Part shown: positions 54,625-63,498 of the stretch, in pieces | Position numbering within the stretch: the stretch's first letter is position 1 | Layout of the letters: every line of letters begins with the position of its first letter | DNA from: Candidatus Nitrospira neomarina | GTDB taxonomy: Bacteria > Nitrospirota > Nitrospiria > Nitrospirales > UBA8639 | DNA length: 64,000 bases | Assembly (NCBI RefSeq): GCF_032051675.1 | Contig: NZ_CP116968.1 | Coordinates: 4,643,001 to 4,707,000 of the forward strand | Direction: 5' to 3' | Made by a program: the position numbers and the translations under genes | Notes under the pieces: model-generated | What the model was told of the DNA's origin: nothing | What the model saw: only the letters and a program-made list of their open reading frames with translations | The model's database searches: none

Positions 54625-57600
54625 ATGGAATCTCCCCATTCTTCAAAGTCTTCTCCTCCTTCCGATGAAGAAATTCATCGAAAGCGCCTGGGAGATCTGA
54701 CGCTTTCCCTTGGGTCTTCCCAAGGGTCACCTGGACAATTATCTTCGAAATCTGAAGCTTCGAGCCATATTCCCCGATTGCCAGAGACTCGCCAATCCAA
54801 GATGTCCCCAGGTACTCCACAGCCAGATTTGCAAGAGGAGTTGCATGCTCTCCGACAGCAAGTTGAGCGGTTTATTCTGGCCTCTCAGGGGTCTCGTGAG
54901 GGGTTGTGGGTGGCTGAAATTCGTCCGGATATTCCCTGGTATTCTCCAGAGTGTCCGGTGTGGTACTCCCCTCAGTTTATCGCGATGTTGGGGTATGAGG
55001 AATCTGAGTTCCCGGGAGTCATGGGGAGTTGGGAGCAACGGTTACATCCTGACGATCGGGAGCGTGTGTTTGAGGCCTTAAGCAATCATATTGAAAAAAG
55101 GATTCCCTATCATGTGGAGTCCAGATTACGCACGAAATCAAATGGTTATCGTTGGTTTGAGGCCACAGGGGAGGGAACCTTTGATGCCAATGGCCGGTTA
55201 CTTCGAGGAGGAGGAACCATACGCGATATCACGGAGCGCAAGTTGGCGGATGACCTATCAAGGCGGAACCACGCTCTGTTGGATGCTGTCCTCGCAGAAA
55301 TGAGTGATGTGGTCTATGTTAAGGACCAGGATGGTCGTTACCTCCTGGTGAATCCTTCGGGCGCGGAGATTATGGGAAAGGCCATCCATGAGGTCGTCGG
55401 AAAAACCGATGAGGAAATATTCGGCACCCAGCCGCATGCGTTGTTTGTCGAGGGGGATGACCATGTGATGCAATCTGCGGGGACTCAGACCTTTGAGGTT
55501 GAGGTTCAGGAGCAGCATCCTGTTTCCCGAACGTTTTTAGTGACCAAAGACTCGTTTGGATCTTTACCGGATGGTCAGAACGGGGTCTTGGGTTTTGCTC
55601 GCGATATTACGTTCCGAAAAGCCGCTGAACTCATCATTCAGGAACGAGAAAAACGCTTCCGGGCCATTATGGAAAATGCCTATGATCTGATCACGGAAAC
55701 CGATGCCGAAGGACGATTCCTCTATGTGAGTCCGAATTTCAAAGAATCTCTTGGGTACAGCTCCCAAGATCTGCTTGGCACGAGTGTCTTTGCCCCGGTG
55801 CATCCTGAAGATCGAGACAGAGTGGTGGAGGAGTTTTGTCAAGGCATGAAGACCCACGGTTCCGGCCGTTCGGTCTACCGCTATCGGCATCAGGATGGGG
55901 AGTACCACTGGTTTGAAAGCACCGGACGAGCCTTCCAAACGGCGCTTGGAGAACTGCGAGCTGTCGTGATCTCGCGAGATATCACACAGAGAAAACAATG
56001 GGAAGATGCGCTGGAGGCGATTGTTAAAGGCAATGTGATCCCCGGCTCTCCAAATTTCTTCGAAGTCCTTGTCGGTGAATTGGCGAAAGCGCTTCAGGTG
56101 CCCATGGTGTTTTTGTCGGAGCGGATTGAGCCAAATGCCAGCAAAGCCCGGACATTGGCTTTTTGGAACCACGACCAATTTGAGCCTTCAACGGTGTATG
56201 AATGTCTGGGGGGACCTTGCGAACTCGTACTTGGGGGTAACCCTGTGGACCAGCCTTCCGGTGTCCAACAACTCTTTCCTCGCAGTGAAGCGATTCAAGC
56301 GTTGAGAGTTGAGGCGTATTATGGAACGCCTCTTTTCAATTCCAAAAATGAGGTCGTGGGAAATCTCGCGCTTTTAGATACGAATCCGCATGTGCTTTCC
56401 TCTCAAGGGCATAATCTTTTGAAGATTTTTGCCTCACGGGCAGGAGCGGAACTTGAGCGCAAGCGGGCACAGGAAGAAGTTCAAAACAGCCAGGACAAGT
56501 ATCGTGAGCTCTACGATCAGACTCCCTTAATTTATTTTACGGTGAATTGTCAGGGGATCATTCTCTCCGTGAATCAATATGGGGCTCAAGTGTTAGGGTA
56601 TCGGGTTGAGGAATTACTGGGCACCTCTGCGTTTTCCGTGGTCTATGAGGAGGATCGTGGCCTGTTTCAATCAGGTCTGGAGAAGGGATTGCGTGAATCC
56701 ACCAAAGGTATTCTTCCTGAATTCAGAAAAGTAAAAAAGGATGGAACCATCATTTGGGTGAAAGAGACGATTCAGGCCATTGAGAAACAGTCAGGGCCTC
56801 GGGTGTGGTTGCTGTCTTGTGAGGATATTACAGAGCGGAAACGGACTGAAGAGGCTTTATTATTGAGTGAGATGCAATTGCGGCATACCCAAAAAATGGA
56901 GGCAATTGGTACATTGGCCGGGGGCATCGCCCATGACTTTAATAATATTTTAGGTGCGATCCTGGGATATTCCGAATTGGCGATGGCCTACGCCACTCAG
57001 GATGAACGCTTAAAATCCTATCTAAACGAAGTGATCGCCGCCGGGAATCGGGCCCGTGATCTTGTGAAGCAAATTTTAGCCTTTAGCCGGCGCTCGGAAA
57101 AGGATAAAGAGGCCATTGATCTGCGATTGGTGATTGGGGATGTTCTGAAAATGGTTCGAGCCAGCTTTCCGTCCTCGATCGAAATTCGAACGTCCTTGGA
57201 TCTTGAGTCCACGGTGATTTATGGTGACCGGACGCAAATGCAACAAGTGATTATGAATCTGTGTGCCAATGCGGAATATGCCATGCGGGAAGAGGGTGGT
57301 CTGTTGGAAATAGCCTTAGGCCATGAGTGTATTCCTGATGATGGAATGCCGGGCCTGGGCCTATGCAAAGCCGGTTCCTACCTTCAGGTGGTAATTCGTG
57401 ACACAGGAAAGGGCATTCCTCTCGAAATGGTCGAGAGAATTTTTGAGCCATTTTTTACCACAAAACCTGCCGGGGAGGGCACGGGGCTCGGGCTGGCGGT
57501 TGTCCACGGGATTGTCCATAACCACGGGGGTGGGATTGCGGTGTCCAGTCGTCCGGGGGAGGGCACGACCTTCACGGTACTTCTGCCGCGCTTGGATGTG

Positions 57601-58041
57601 ATTGCGCCGGACAAACCGGAGGAAGTCATTGCCTGGCCGACCGGATCCGGAAGGGTCTTATTTGTGGATGATGAAGAAATGCTGACGCGCTGGGGGACAC
57701 AATTTCTCAGCCATTTAGGCTATGCCGTTGTAGCAAGCGTCAATCCATATGAAGCGTTAGATCTGTTTCGAGCACACCCCTCGGATTTTGATGTGGTCGT
57801 GACGGATCAAACCATGCCGACGATGAGCGGGGAGGCCTTATCTCGGGCGTTGTTAGGTATTCGAGCGGATATTCCCATTCTGTTGTGTACGGGGTTTAGC
57901 CACACCATGACTCAAGAAAAAGCCAAGCAACTCGGCATTCGGGCCTTTTTGATGAAGCCGGTCAACGGACTGTCTCTGGCTCTTGCGCTCCGGGACATCC
58001 TGGGTAAGGGGTCCACACCGGACTCAACTCAAACTGCCTAA
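54625..58041 (+). CDS. hybrid sensor histidine kinase (PAS x4, GAF, HisKA, HATPase, receiver)
   Basis: 1138 residues, no clear transmembrane segment, so probably cytoplasmic. PAS domains at about 80-205, 212-330, 345-455 and 625-745; each ends in an I-T-x-R-K linker (for example IRDITERK). A GAF-like domain is at about 465-615. The HisKA domain has GGIAHDFNNILGAILGYSEL with the phospho-acceptor H770. HATPase motifs are QVIMNLCANAEYAM, VIRDTGKGI, FEPFFTTKPAGEGTGLGLAV and GEGTTFTVLLP. The C-terminal receiver has VLFVDDEEML and D1061 in VVVTDQTMP, with Lys in FLMKPV. No cognate regulator is adjacent. Sensed ligand unknown. Confidence 0.93.
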   Translation: MESPHSSKSSPPSDEEIHRKRLGDLTLSLGSSQGSPGQLSSKSEASSHIPRLPETRQSKMSPGTPQPDLQEELHALRQQVERFILASQGSREGLWVAEIRPDIPWYSPECPVWYSPQFIAMLGYEESEFPGVMGSWEQRLHPDDRERVFEALSNHIEKRIPYHVESRLRTKSNGYRWFEATGEGTFDANGRLLRGGGTIRDITERKLADDLSRRNHALLDAVLAEMSDVVYVKDQDGRYLLVNPSGAEIMGKAIHEVVGKTDEEIFGTQPHALFVEGDDHVMQSAGTQTFEVEVQEQHPVSRTFLVTKDSFGSLPDGQNGVLGFARDITFRKAAELIIQEREKRFRAIMENAYDLITETDAEGRFLYVSPNFKESLGYSSQDLLGTSVFAPVHPEDRDRVVEEFCQGMKTHGSGRSVYRYRHQDGEYHWFESTGRAFQTALGELRAVVISRDITQRKQWEDALEAIVKGNVIPGSPNFFEVLVGELAKALQVPMVFLSERIEPNASKARTLAFWNHDQFEPSTVYECLGGPCELVLGGNPVDQPSGVQQLFPRSEAIQALRVEAYYGTPLFNSKNEVVGNLALLDTNPHVLSSQGHNLLKIFASRAGAELERKRAQEEVQNSQDKYRELYDQTPLIYFTVNCQGIILSVNQYGAQVLGYRVEELLGTSAFSVVYEEDRGLFQSGLEKGLRESTKGILPEFRKVKKDGTIIWVKETIQAIEKQSGPRVWLLSCEDITERKRTEEALLLSEMQLRHTQKMEAIGTLAGGIAHDFNNILGAILGYSELAMAYATQDERLKSYLNEVIAAGNRARDLVKQILAFSRRSEKDKEAIDLRLVIGDVLKMVRASFPSSIEIRTSLDLESTVIYGDRTQMQQVIMNLCANAEYAMREEGGLLEIALGHECIPDDGMPGLGLCKAGSYLQVVIRDTGKGIPLEMVERIFEPFFTTKPAGEGTGLGLAVVHGIVHNHGGGIAVSSRPGEGTTFTVLLPRLDVIAPDKPEEVIAWPTGSGRVLFVDDEEMLTRWGTQFLSHLGYAVVASVNPYEALDLFRAHPSDFDVVVTDQTMPTMSGEALSRALLGIRADIPILLCTGFSHTMTQEKAKQLGIRAFLMKPVNGLSLALALRDILGKGSTPDSTQTA

Positions 58042-58178
58042 GGAAATATCCCGTAATAATCCCCATCCATAGTTTCTGTTTTCAGCTCCTCAATCCTCCC
58101 TGAGAAATTGTCCGACCCGTTCGCCGCATGCCAACGACTCATCGGCGCCTTGGCCGGTTATTCTCCTCCTGTCGTTGG

Positions 58179-58546
58179 TTATTTCACCTCAATCTCGATT
58201 GCATCCGATGTGGCAAGAAGCGCATGGTCATGATCGGCCACTGTGACCATGATCTGATGCTTTCCCGTGTGCCTTTTGGTATGGGCCGTCGACAAAGCCT
58301 GCACGCGGTCGCCCTTCGTCCCTTTTTCCAAGGCATACGTCAGTTCAATCGTTGACCCCACGATGTCCCCATTGCACGGAGAGATAATCATCGGCTGAGA
58401 TCCTTCATTTTCCGGCAGAGGCCGGCGCCCCTCCCATGGCCATCATGCTTCCCACCATTGCCAGTCGAACCCTCCGGAGATTGTGCCGAAAAAATTGGCA
58501 CTAAAAACGATGACGCGCGAAATGCAATGTCACTGAGGATAGGCAT
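58179..58546 (-). pseudogene. decayed secreted protein with Ig-like DUF-type domain
   Basis: Two minus-strand frames read consecutively as parts of one secreted protein: the first (58546 to 58388) gives a signal-like stretch then QSPEGSTGNGGKHDGHGRGA, the second (58391 to 58179) gives SPCNGDIVGSTIELTYALEK, and ends SDAIEIEVK. The second part matches from memory a short periplasmic beta-sandwich family with a SPxNGxxVGSxxxLxY opening and an H-V-H strand in the middle; here that middle strand is scrambled. A frameshift near 58390 and the disordered centre indicate decay. Low-to-moderate confidence. Confidence 0.4.
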
Positions 58547-58718
58547 CGCCAATGAACAATGAAACGAATCTGGTGGGAATCTGGAAGAGACAGGCTTTTT
58601 ATAGAAACCGACGAAGGTGAGGGAGCCCACGCGAACGGATCGATTATTGCGCGATCTTAGTCTTGGGAAGTTTTTCGCCGATGTATAGGTACAAAAGTTT
58701 CAGAGATCCTATTAAGTC

Positions 58719-58950
58719 GGGGTTCGTCCCGGCAGCCGAGGTCCTTTTGTTTCGGCAGAAGGACCCAAAACCAGGGACGCCCCGTCCGGGCGCATCAGAG
58801 GGGACGGACGCGAACTACGGAAGAGCGGGCCAACTCGCATGGCTCAAACAAGGCCAGCAGGGAAATAAGAGCGTCCGTCCTGGGGCCGGGCGACAGGCGT
58901 CGAAAGGGGAAGGGGAGAGGGATAAGGCTTTGGAATATTCACCCCATGTC
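58719..58950 (+). repeat. dispersed structured repeat, copy 1
   Basis: Starts GGGGTTCGTCCCGG and contains the hairpin with arms 58740-58749 and 58756-58765 (ten pairs, one G-U, loop TTTCGG) and a second inverted pair GCGGGCC (58825-58831) / GGCCAGC (58852-58858) with one mismatch. Translated, it gives a GFVPAAEVL-type sequence known as a recurring spurious ORF in repeat-rich bacteria (from memory). It is followed by 230 bases also duplicated after copy 3. Confidence 0.85.
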
Positions 58951-59182
58951 TAGTGTTTGCTGCACAAGTCGGCCTCGCCACAGGGCAGGATACCGTGGTC
59001 GTATCTGTCAGGCGTGGTCGAGATCGGCGTTGGAAGCGGCGCTTTTCCAGCCAACCAAAGAGAGTGCAGGAAGGCTCTGCTCCACGTGAGGAATAATTCA
59101 TTAGGGGAAAGAAATGTTTGGGATAACCTGGAGGCAGGCAGAGCATCCAACACATAAGTGTCCAAGGATGGAGTAACGAGAC

Positions 59183-59875
59183 ATGAAAAAAATCCTGCTT
59201 ATCGGTGTCTTGGTGTTAGTGGGGGTGTCGCTGGCCTATTGTCAGCATTTTTGGTTTCCCTACACGTGGCATCAAAAGATGACACTGGAAGTTGACGTCG
59301 ATGGCCAGTTCTATACTGGCTCAAGTGTCGTGAAAGTGACCGTGAGGGACAGCGATCCGCTAACGAAGGGCCTGGGATTTTCATCCCAGTTTGGGGCGAG
59401 AGGGGAAGCGGCTTTTGTTGAACTCCCAGAAGGAAAAGTGTTGTTTGCTCTGCTCGATGGCGGTCCTCCGGATAGTGGTCCGCAGACCAATGCCATCAAT
59501 ATCTTTAAAGATCAATTGCCACGGCGTGGCGACGAACGGTTTGCGATCGTGGCGAAGTCGCGATTCAGGAAAGACATTCCGCGGTCTCACTACCCCCTGC
59601 TGGTGACCTTCACAGATATTAGCGATCCTACGACGGTAAAGGTCGTCGATCCGGACAATTTGGCGGAAACGTTTTGGCCAGGGGTCTCACTCAAACGCAT
59701 CACCCTGGAAATTACCGACGAGCCGGTGACGGAGGGGAAGGTTGAACAATTTAGGTTTTTGAAGGTTCTAAAAAGACAAGGTACATTATCTGGTCTAGTG
59801 ATAGCTGATAAGGACCATCCCGAACCCATAAATTATATAACCAGTAAAGCATTCAAAATTGGAGGAGAAAAATGA
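59183..59875 (+). CDS. membrane-anchored accessory protein, paralogue 1 (possible lipase-immunity type)
   Basis: 230 residues. A short N-terminal hydrophobic anchor (ILLIGVLVLVGVSLAYC, residues 4-20) is followed by a soluble domain starting YTWHQKMTLEVDVDG. The conserved core has HYPLLVTFTDISDPTTV and PGVSLKRITLEITDEPVTEG; the middle and C-terminal tail are variable between paralogues. No assigned family. The last codons overlap ATG of a lipase-like start (ATGA at 59872-59875), with GGAGGAG upstream. Such pairing of a small anchored protein with a lipase-like gene recalls effector/immunity arrangements, an inference. Confidence 0.65.
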   Translation: MKKILLIGVLVLVGVSLAYCQHFWFPYTWHQKMTLEVDVDGQFYTGSSVVKVTVRDSDPLTKGLGFSSQFGARGEAAFVELPEGKVLFALLDGGPPDSGPQTNAINIFKDQLPRRGDERFAIVAKSRFRKDIPRSHYPLLVTFTDISDPTTVKVVDPDNLAETFWPGVSLKRITLEITDEPVTEGKVEQFRFLKVLKRQGTLSGLVIADKDHPEPINYITSKAFKIGGEK

Positions 59876-60125
59876 GTACGTCCTCGGAACTGATGTATGC
59901 GATTCTTGCCATGGATGCCTACAATCGAGGCTACGATCCTGGAATGGTTTTAACAGGTTCACAAATTGGTCGTGCCACTATTCCACCGATTCAACCGAGG
60001 AATTTCGTGTTTCCGGGTCTAATCCAGAAGACCCAACTCCTGACCAAGCCGCCGGCTTTTATGCGGTGGCGTATGAGTGGAATGGCGAGACCATGATTTT
60101 GTATCGGGGGACCGAAACGGATGCT
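59872..60125 (+). pseudogene. truncated lipase-like N-terminus, copy 1 (frameshifted)
   Basis: Begins MSTSSELMYAILAMDAYNRG, the same as the intact-framed copy at 61240. Around 59990-60030 the frame changes; the other frame continues FYAVAYEWNGETMILYRGT, the class 3 lipase/DUF2974-like strand with a Y-R-G-T motif, then runs into repeat copy 2 after the Thr-Asp-Ala-Gly codons. No catalytic serine region is left, so this is a remnant. Translational coupling to the upstream paralogue is by ATGA overlap. Confidence 0.6.
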
Positions 60126-60321
60126 GGGGTTCGTCCCGGCGGCCGAGGTTCTTTTGTTTTGGCGAAAGGACCCAAAACCAGGGACGCCCCGTCCGGCCTC
60201 ATCGGAGGGGACGGACGCGAACTATGAAAGAGCGGGCCAACTCGCATGGCTCACACAAGGCCCGCCGGTGCATGAGAGCGTCCATCCCTGGGGCCGGGCG
60301 GCAGGCGTCGATAGGCGAGGA
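60126..60321 (+). repeat. dispersed structured repeat, copy 2
   Basis: Hairpin arms 60147-60156 and 60163-60172 stay fully paired through two G-U pairs (loop TTTTGG). The second inverted pair GCGGGCC (60232-60238) / GGCCCGC (60259-60265) is perfect. It joins the lipase remnant at the same codons as copy 3 and is shorter at its 3' end than copies 1 and 3. Confidence 0.85.
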
Positions 60322-60432
60322 GAAATGGACTGAGAGTGTTCGAAAATCCTACTTGCGAGTTGAGGGACGCCTTTGAGCCACAGTCGGGGAATGAAGGCTG
60401 TACAACGTGATCCAAGAAAGGAACGCGTAGAG

Positions 60433-61170
60433 ATGACCAGGAAGGGAACTTACTATCAGATGTTCAAAAAGGGAATCAGTAGAAAAAGATTGTTGCTCAT
60501 GCTCTGTCTATTTCTTACCCCGCTTCTGACAGGATTCGAGTTTTTGGGATTTGCTTCGAACTCGTGGCATCAGAAGATGACGGTGGAAGTGAGGGTGAAC
60601 GGGGAAGTCTACTCGGCGGCCAGTGTGGTGGCCATGAGCGTCTTTCGACACCCTGATATCCCCCTGGTGCATGGGAATCTGGATCTGGATATGGCGGGAG
60701 AAGCGGTCGTGGTTGAACTCCCTGACAATCGGCAGTTGTTTGCGCTGCTGACCTACAATGCCTATTTGGCGGTAAAGGCGTTTTCGGATGTAATGAGCCG
60801 GAAAGACCGCCAATCGTCCGACCAGTGGGCCATCGTGACTGCCCAGAAGGGCAAAGGCCGTGAGCTGGCCCCCAAGGACTACCCGCTGCTGGTGACGTTT
60901 ACGGATATCACCGATCCTACGACGGTTAAGCAGGTGGATCCGGACAACTTGGCGGCCACGTTCGGGCCGGGGGTCTCCTTGAAACGCATCACGCTGGAAA
61001 TCACTGATGAGCCGGTGACGGAGGGGAAGATTGAAAGTGTGTTGGGGTGGTGGTGTGCGTTACGTGAAAAAAGAGCTCGCCTGAATGGGAGCACTAGTAT
61101 AGCGATTAGCGATAATGAGCTCTCAAATAACTTAGGTAGTGGGGCTTTTAAAATTGGAAAGTGTCAATGA
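60433..61170 (+). CDS. membrane-anchored accessory protein, paralogue 2
   Basis: 245 residues from ATG 60433 (AAGGAAC upstream); ATG 60460 and an upstream TTG 60373 are alternatives. The signal-anchor KRLLLMLCLFLTPLLTGFEF is followed by WHQKMTVEVRVNGEVYSAAS, so the fold matches paralogue 1 although the leader is unrelated. The core strands YPLLVTFTDITDPTTVKQVD and PGVSLKRITLEITDEPVTEG are nearly the same, whereas the middle (residues 85-150) and tail differ, as expected of a recognition region under diversifying selection. Function unknown. Confidence 0.62.
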   Translation: MTRKGTYYQMFKKGISRKRLLLMLCLFLTPLLTGFEFLGFASNSWHQKMTVEVRVNGEVYSAASVVAMSVFRHPDIPLVHGNLDLDMAGEAVVVELPDNRQLFALLTYNAYLAVKAFSDVMSRKDRQSSDQWAIVTAQKGKGRELAPKDYPLLVTFTDITDPTTVKQVDPDNLAATFGPGVSLKRITLEITDEPVTEGKIESVLGWWCALREKRARLNGSTSIAISDNELSNNLGSGAFKIGKCQ

Positions 61171-61239
61171 GACGCTTACTAGGCTTATTGCAAATAATTT
61201 ATAGCAATATTCAATAGGCGATCTTTCTGAGGAGGCAAC

Positions 61240-61479
61240 ATGGCGACGTCAACAGAACTCATGTATGCGATTTTAGCGATGGATGCGTACAACCGTGGCT
61301 ACAATCCAGGCATTGGTGATTTGAGCGACGATATAGGGACGCAAATTGGTACTGCAACGATTTCTAATCGGTCGAGTTCCGATCCCAATGGCCCCGCCTT
61401 TGCATCCGGCTTCTATGCGGTGGCATATGAGTGGAATGGTGAAACCGTCATTCCGTATTGGGGGACGGATACGGATGCC
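61240..61479 (+). pseudogene. truncated lipase-like N-terminus, copy 2
   Basis: GAGGAGGCAAC then ATG 61240 gives a good ribosome site. The frame reads STELMYAILAMDAYNRGYNP, then a variable segment, then FYAVAYEWNGETVIPYWGTD, and runs without a stop into repeat copy 3 (to 61647). Family lipases would continue for hundreds of residues with a G-x-S-x-G motif; none is present. The junction with the repeat is the same Thr-Asp-Ala-Gly as in copy 1. Confidence 0.62.
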
Positions 61480-61713
61480 GGGGTTCGTCCCGGCGGCCGA
61501 GGTCCTTTTGTTTCGGCAAAAGGACCCAAAACCAGGGACGCCCCGTCCGGCCGCATCGGAGGGGCCGGACGCGAACTACGGAAGAGCGGGTCAACTCGCA
61601 TGGCTCAAACAAGGCCCGCGGAAAGATCAGAGCGTCCGTCCCGTTAGCCGGGCGGCAGGCGTCGGAAGGGGAAGGAGAGAGGGATAAGGCTTTGCGAGCA
61701 TTCACCCCATGTC
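61480..61713 (+). repeat. dispersed structured repeat, copy 3
   Basis: Hairpin arms 61501-61510 (GGTCCTTTTG) and 61517-61526 (CAAAAGGACC) are perfect, loop TTTCGG. Second pair GCGGGTC (61586-61592) / GGCCCGC (61613-61619) closes with a G-U pair. It belongs to a longer duplicated block (see 61480-62053). Confidence 0.88.
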
Positions 61714-62053
61714 TAGTGGTTGCTGCACAAGTCGGCCTCGCCACAGGGCAGGATACCGTGGTCGTATCTGTCAGGTGTGGTCGAGAATCGGCGTTGGAAG
61801 CGGCGTCTTTCCAGCCAACCAAAGAGAGTGCAGGAAGGCTCTGCTCCACGTGAGGAATGATTCACCAGGGGAAAGAAATGTTTGGGATAACCTGCAGGCA
61901 GGCAGAGCATCCAACACATAAGTGTCCCAGGATGGAGTAACGAGACATGAAAAAAATCCTGCTTATTGGGGTCTTGGTGTTAGTGGGGGTGTCGGTGGCC
62001 TACTGTCAGCATTTTTGGTTTCCTTACACGTGGCATCAAAAGATGACACTGGA
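61480..62053 (+). repeat. long direct duplication of 58719-59289 (repeat, spacer and gene start)
   Basis: The block repeat-plus-230-base spacer-plus-first codons of the accessory gene recurs with small indels: 58719-59289 corresponds to 61480-62053. Similarity stops inside the paralogous gene at about codon 35. Both copies place the accessory gene in the same way behind the repeat. Confidence 0.8.
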
Positions 62054-62626
62054 GGTAGAGGCTGATGGGCAAGGGTATCCGGGATCTAGCGTCGTAGAGG
62101 TGAGTTGGCGTAAAAACGATCCGATCGGCGCAGCCAATGGTCCAGAGTGGATCGGAGGGATACGCGGCGAAGCTCCCTATGTGGAGGTTCCAGGACACGG
62201 GGTCCTCTTTGGATTAATAAGCTTTGCAGGAAATTCATCGTATGCGGCCGACTTGGCTCCCCAGGTCATAACCGACCGGAAGGGGTGGGCACGTGGCCCA
62301 CAAGAATTTTCATTAGCTAAAGCCGCAGAGGAACAAACGTTGACTATTCCTCATGATCGGTATCCCCTCCTGGTGACGTTTAGCGATATTACCGATCCAA
62401 AAACCGTCCAACAAGTCGATCCAACTAACCTGGCGGCGACGTTCGGGGCGGGCGTCTCGCTCAAGCGCATCACGTTGGAAATCACCACGAGCCGGTGACG
62501 GAGGGGAAGATAGAACGTGTGTTGGGGTGGTGGAACAACTTAACTGTACCCATTGGTGGAAAAGTAGATCGGAAATATGGTGATCCTTTATATGGGCTAG
62601 GAAAATGGAGTTTTGTGAGGAAGTAA
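61947..62626 (+). pseudogene. membrane-anchored accessory protein, paralogue 3 (frameshifted)
   Basis: The frame starting 61947 runs with the family anchor and WHQKMTLEVEADGQG and shares YPLLVTFSDITDPKTV and the ITLEITT strand, but stops at 62498. One base is missing near 62487 relative to the paralogues (CCACGAGCC for CCGACGAGCC); restoring it reads on through GKIERVLGWW and an own tail to the TAA at 62624-62626. The tail LYGLGKWSFVRK is intact in that frame, so the break is recent or a sequence error. Confidence 0.65.
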
Positions 62627-62659
62627 ATGGCTATTCCATCAGGCCTCGTGTATGCCTAA
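62627..62659 (+). pseudogene. ten-residue remnant of a third lipase-like start
   Basis: ATG directly follows the TAA of paralogue 3 and encodes MAIPSGLVYA before a stop, matching MATSTELMYA of the better copies in position and pattern. All that survives of a third lipase-like gene. Confidence 0.4.
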
Positions 62660-62722
62660 TTCAATGATGGAGGATGCGGTGCCGAAGAGAGCACAAATCT
62701 TTTTTGGCTGGAATAATCAGAC

Positions 62723-63415
62723 ATGAGAAAAATAATTCTTATCGGTGTATTGGTGTTGGTAGGAGCCTGGTTGGCCTATTGTTTCATGGGACTGCCTACC
62801 TACACCTGGCATCAAAAGATGACTCTAGAGGTTGAGGTCGAGGAGCAGCTTTATACGGGGACGAGTGTAGTAAAAGTGAGGGTTAAAGAAAGCGAACCGC
62901 TCACGAAACAGTTGGGGTACCCGCTCCAATTTGGGGCGAAGGGGGAGGCTGCGTTCGTGGAGCTGCCGGGCTCACGCTATCTCTTTGCTTTGTTGGATGG
63001 AGGTCCCCCGGATAGTGGACCGCAGACCAATGCGGTGAATGTTTTTAAGGACCAACTGCCAAAAGGTAATCCAGAGCGTTTTGCGGTTTTGTCGAAATCG
63101 CGATTCATGACAGACCTTCCGCGGTCCCACTACCCCCTGCTGGTAGCGTTCATGGATATCAATGATCCCAACTCGGTTAGAGAGGTAGATCCGGAGAATC
63201 TGGCGGCGACGTTCGGCCCGGGGGTCTCCCTGAAACGCATCACCCTGGAAATCACCGACGAGCCGATCACGGAAGGGAAGATTGAAAGTGTGCTGGGGTG
63301 GTGGCTTGCGCAAGGAAACGAAAAAAAAGGTCCCCCTTCGCTTCGTGTTCCTAATGACAGTCCCCGTGGCTGGTATCACATAGGAGTTACTAAGTTCATC
63401 ATGGGGAAGCAATGA
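62723..63415 (+). CDS. membrane-anchored accessory protein, paralogue 4
   Basis: 230 residues, close to paralogue 1 over most of its length. Anchor ILIGVLVLVGAWLAYC, then YTWHQKMTLEVEVEEQLYTG, LFALLDGGPPDSGPQTNAVN shared with paralogue 1, HYPLLVAFMDINDPNSVREV, and ITLEITDEPITEGKIESVLG. The tail (SLRVPNDSPRGWYHIGVTKF) is unique. No lipase-like start follows: the next feature is repeat copy 4 after an 80-base gap. It is intact, so this paralogue may be maintained on its own. Confidence 0.62.
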   Translation: MRKIILIGVLVLVGAWLAYCFMGLPTYTWHQKMTLEVEVEEQLYTGTSVVKVRVKESEPLTKQLGYPLQFGAKGEAAFVELPGSRYLFALLDGGPPDSGPQTNAVNVFKDQLPKGNPERFAVLSKSRFMTDLPRSHYPLLVAFMDINDPNSVREVDPENLAATFGPGVSLKRITLEITDEPITEGKIESVLGWWLAQGNEKKGPPSLRVPNDSPRGWYHIGVTKFIMGKQ

Positions 63416-63498
63416 CTTCCTGATAGATAGTATGCTCAGGAATTTCTTTTGAAATTTTAATTTTCCAAGGAACATCTTTGGCTTAGCTTAACACCTAC

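Noticed and set aside
58663-58953. 96-residue ORF containing GFVPAAEVL
   Set aside because: It reads through repeat copy 1; related frames occur in the other copies with frameshifts, so it is repeat sequence and not a conserved protein.
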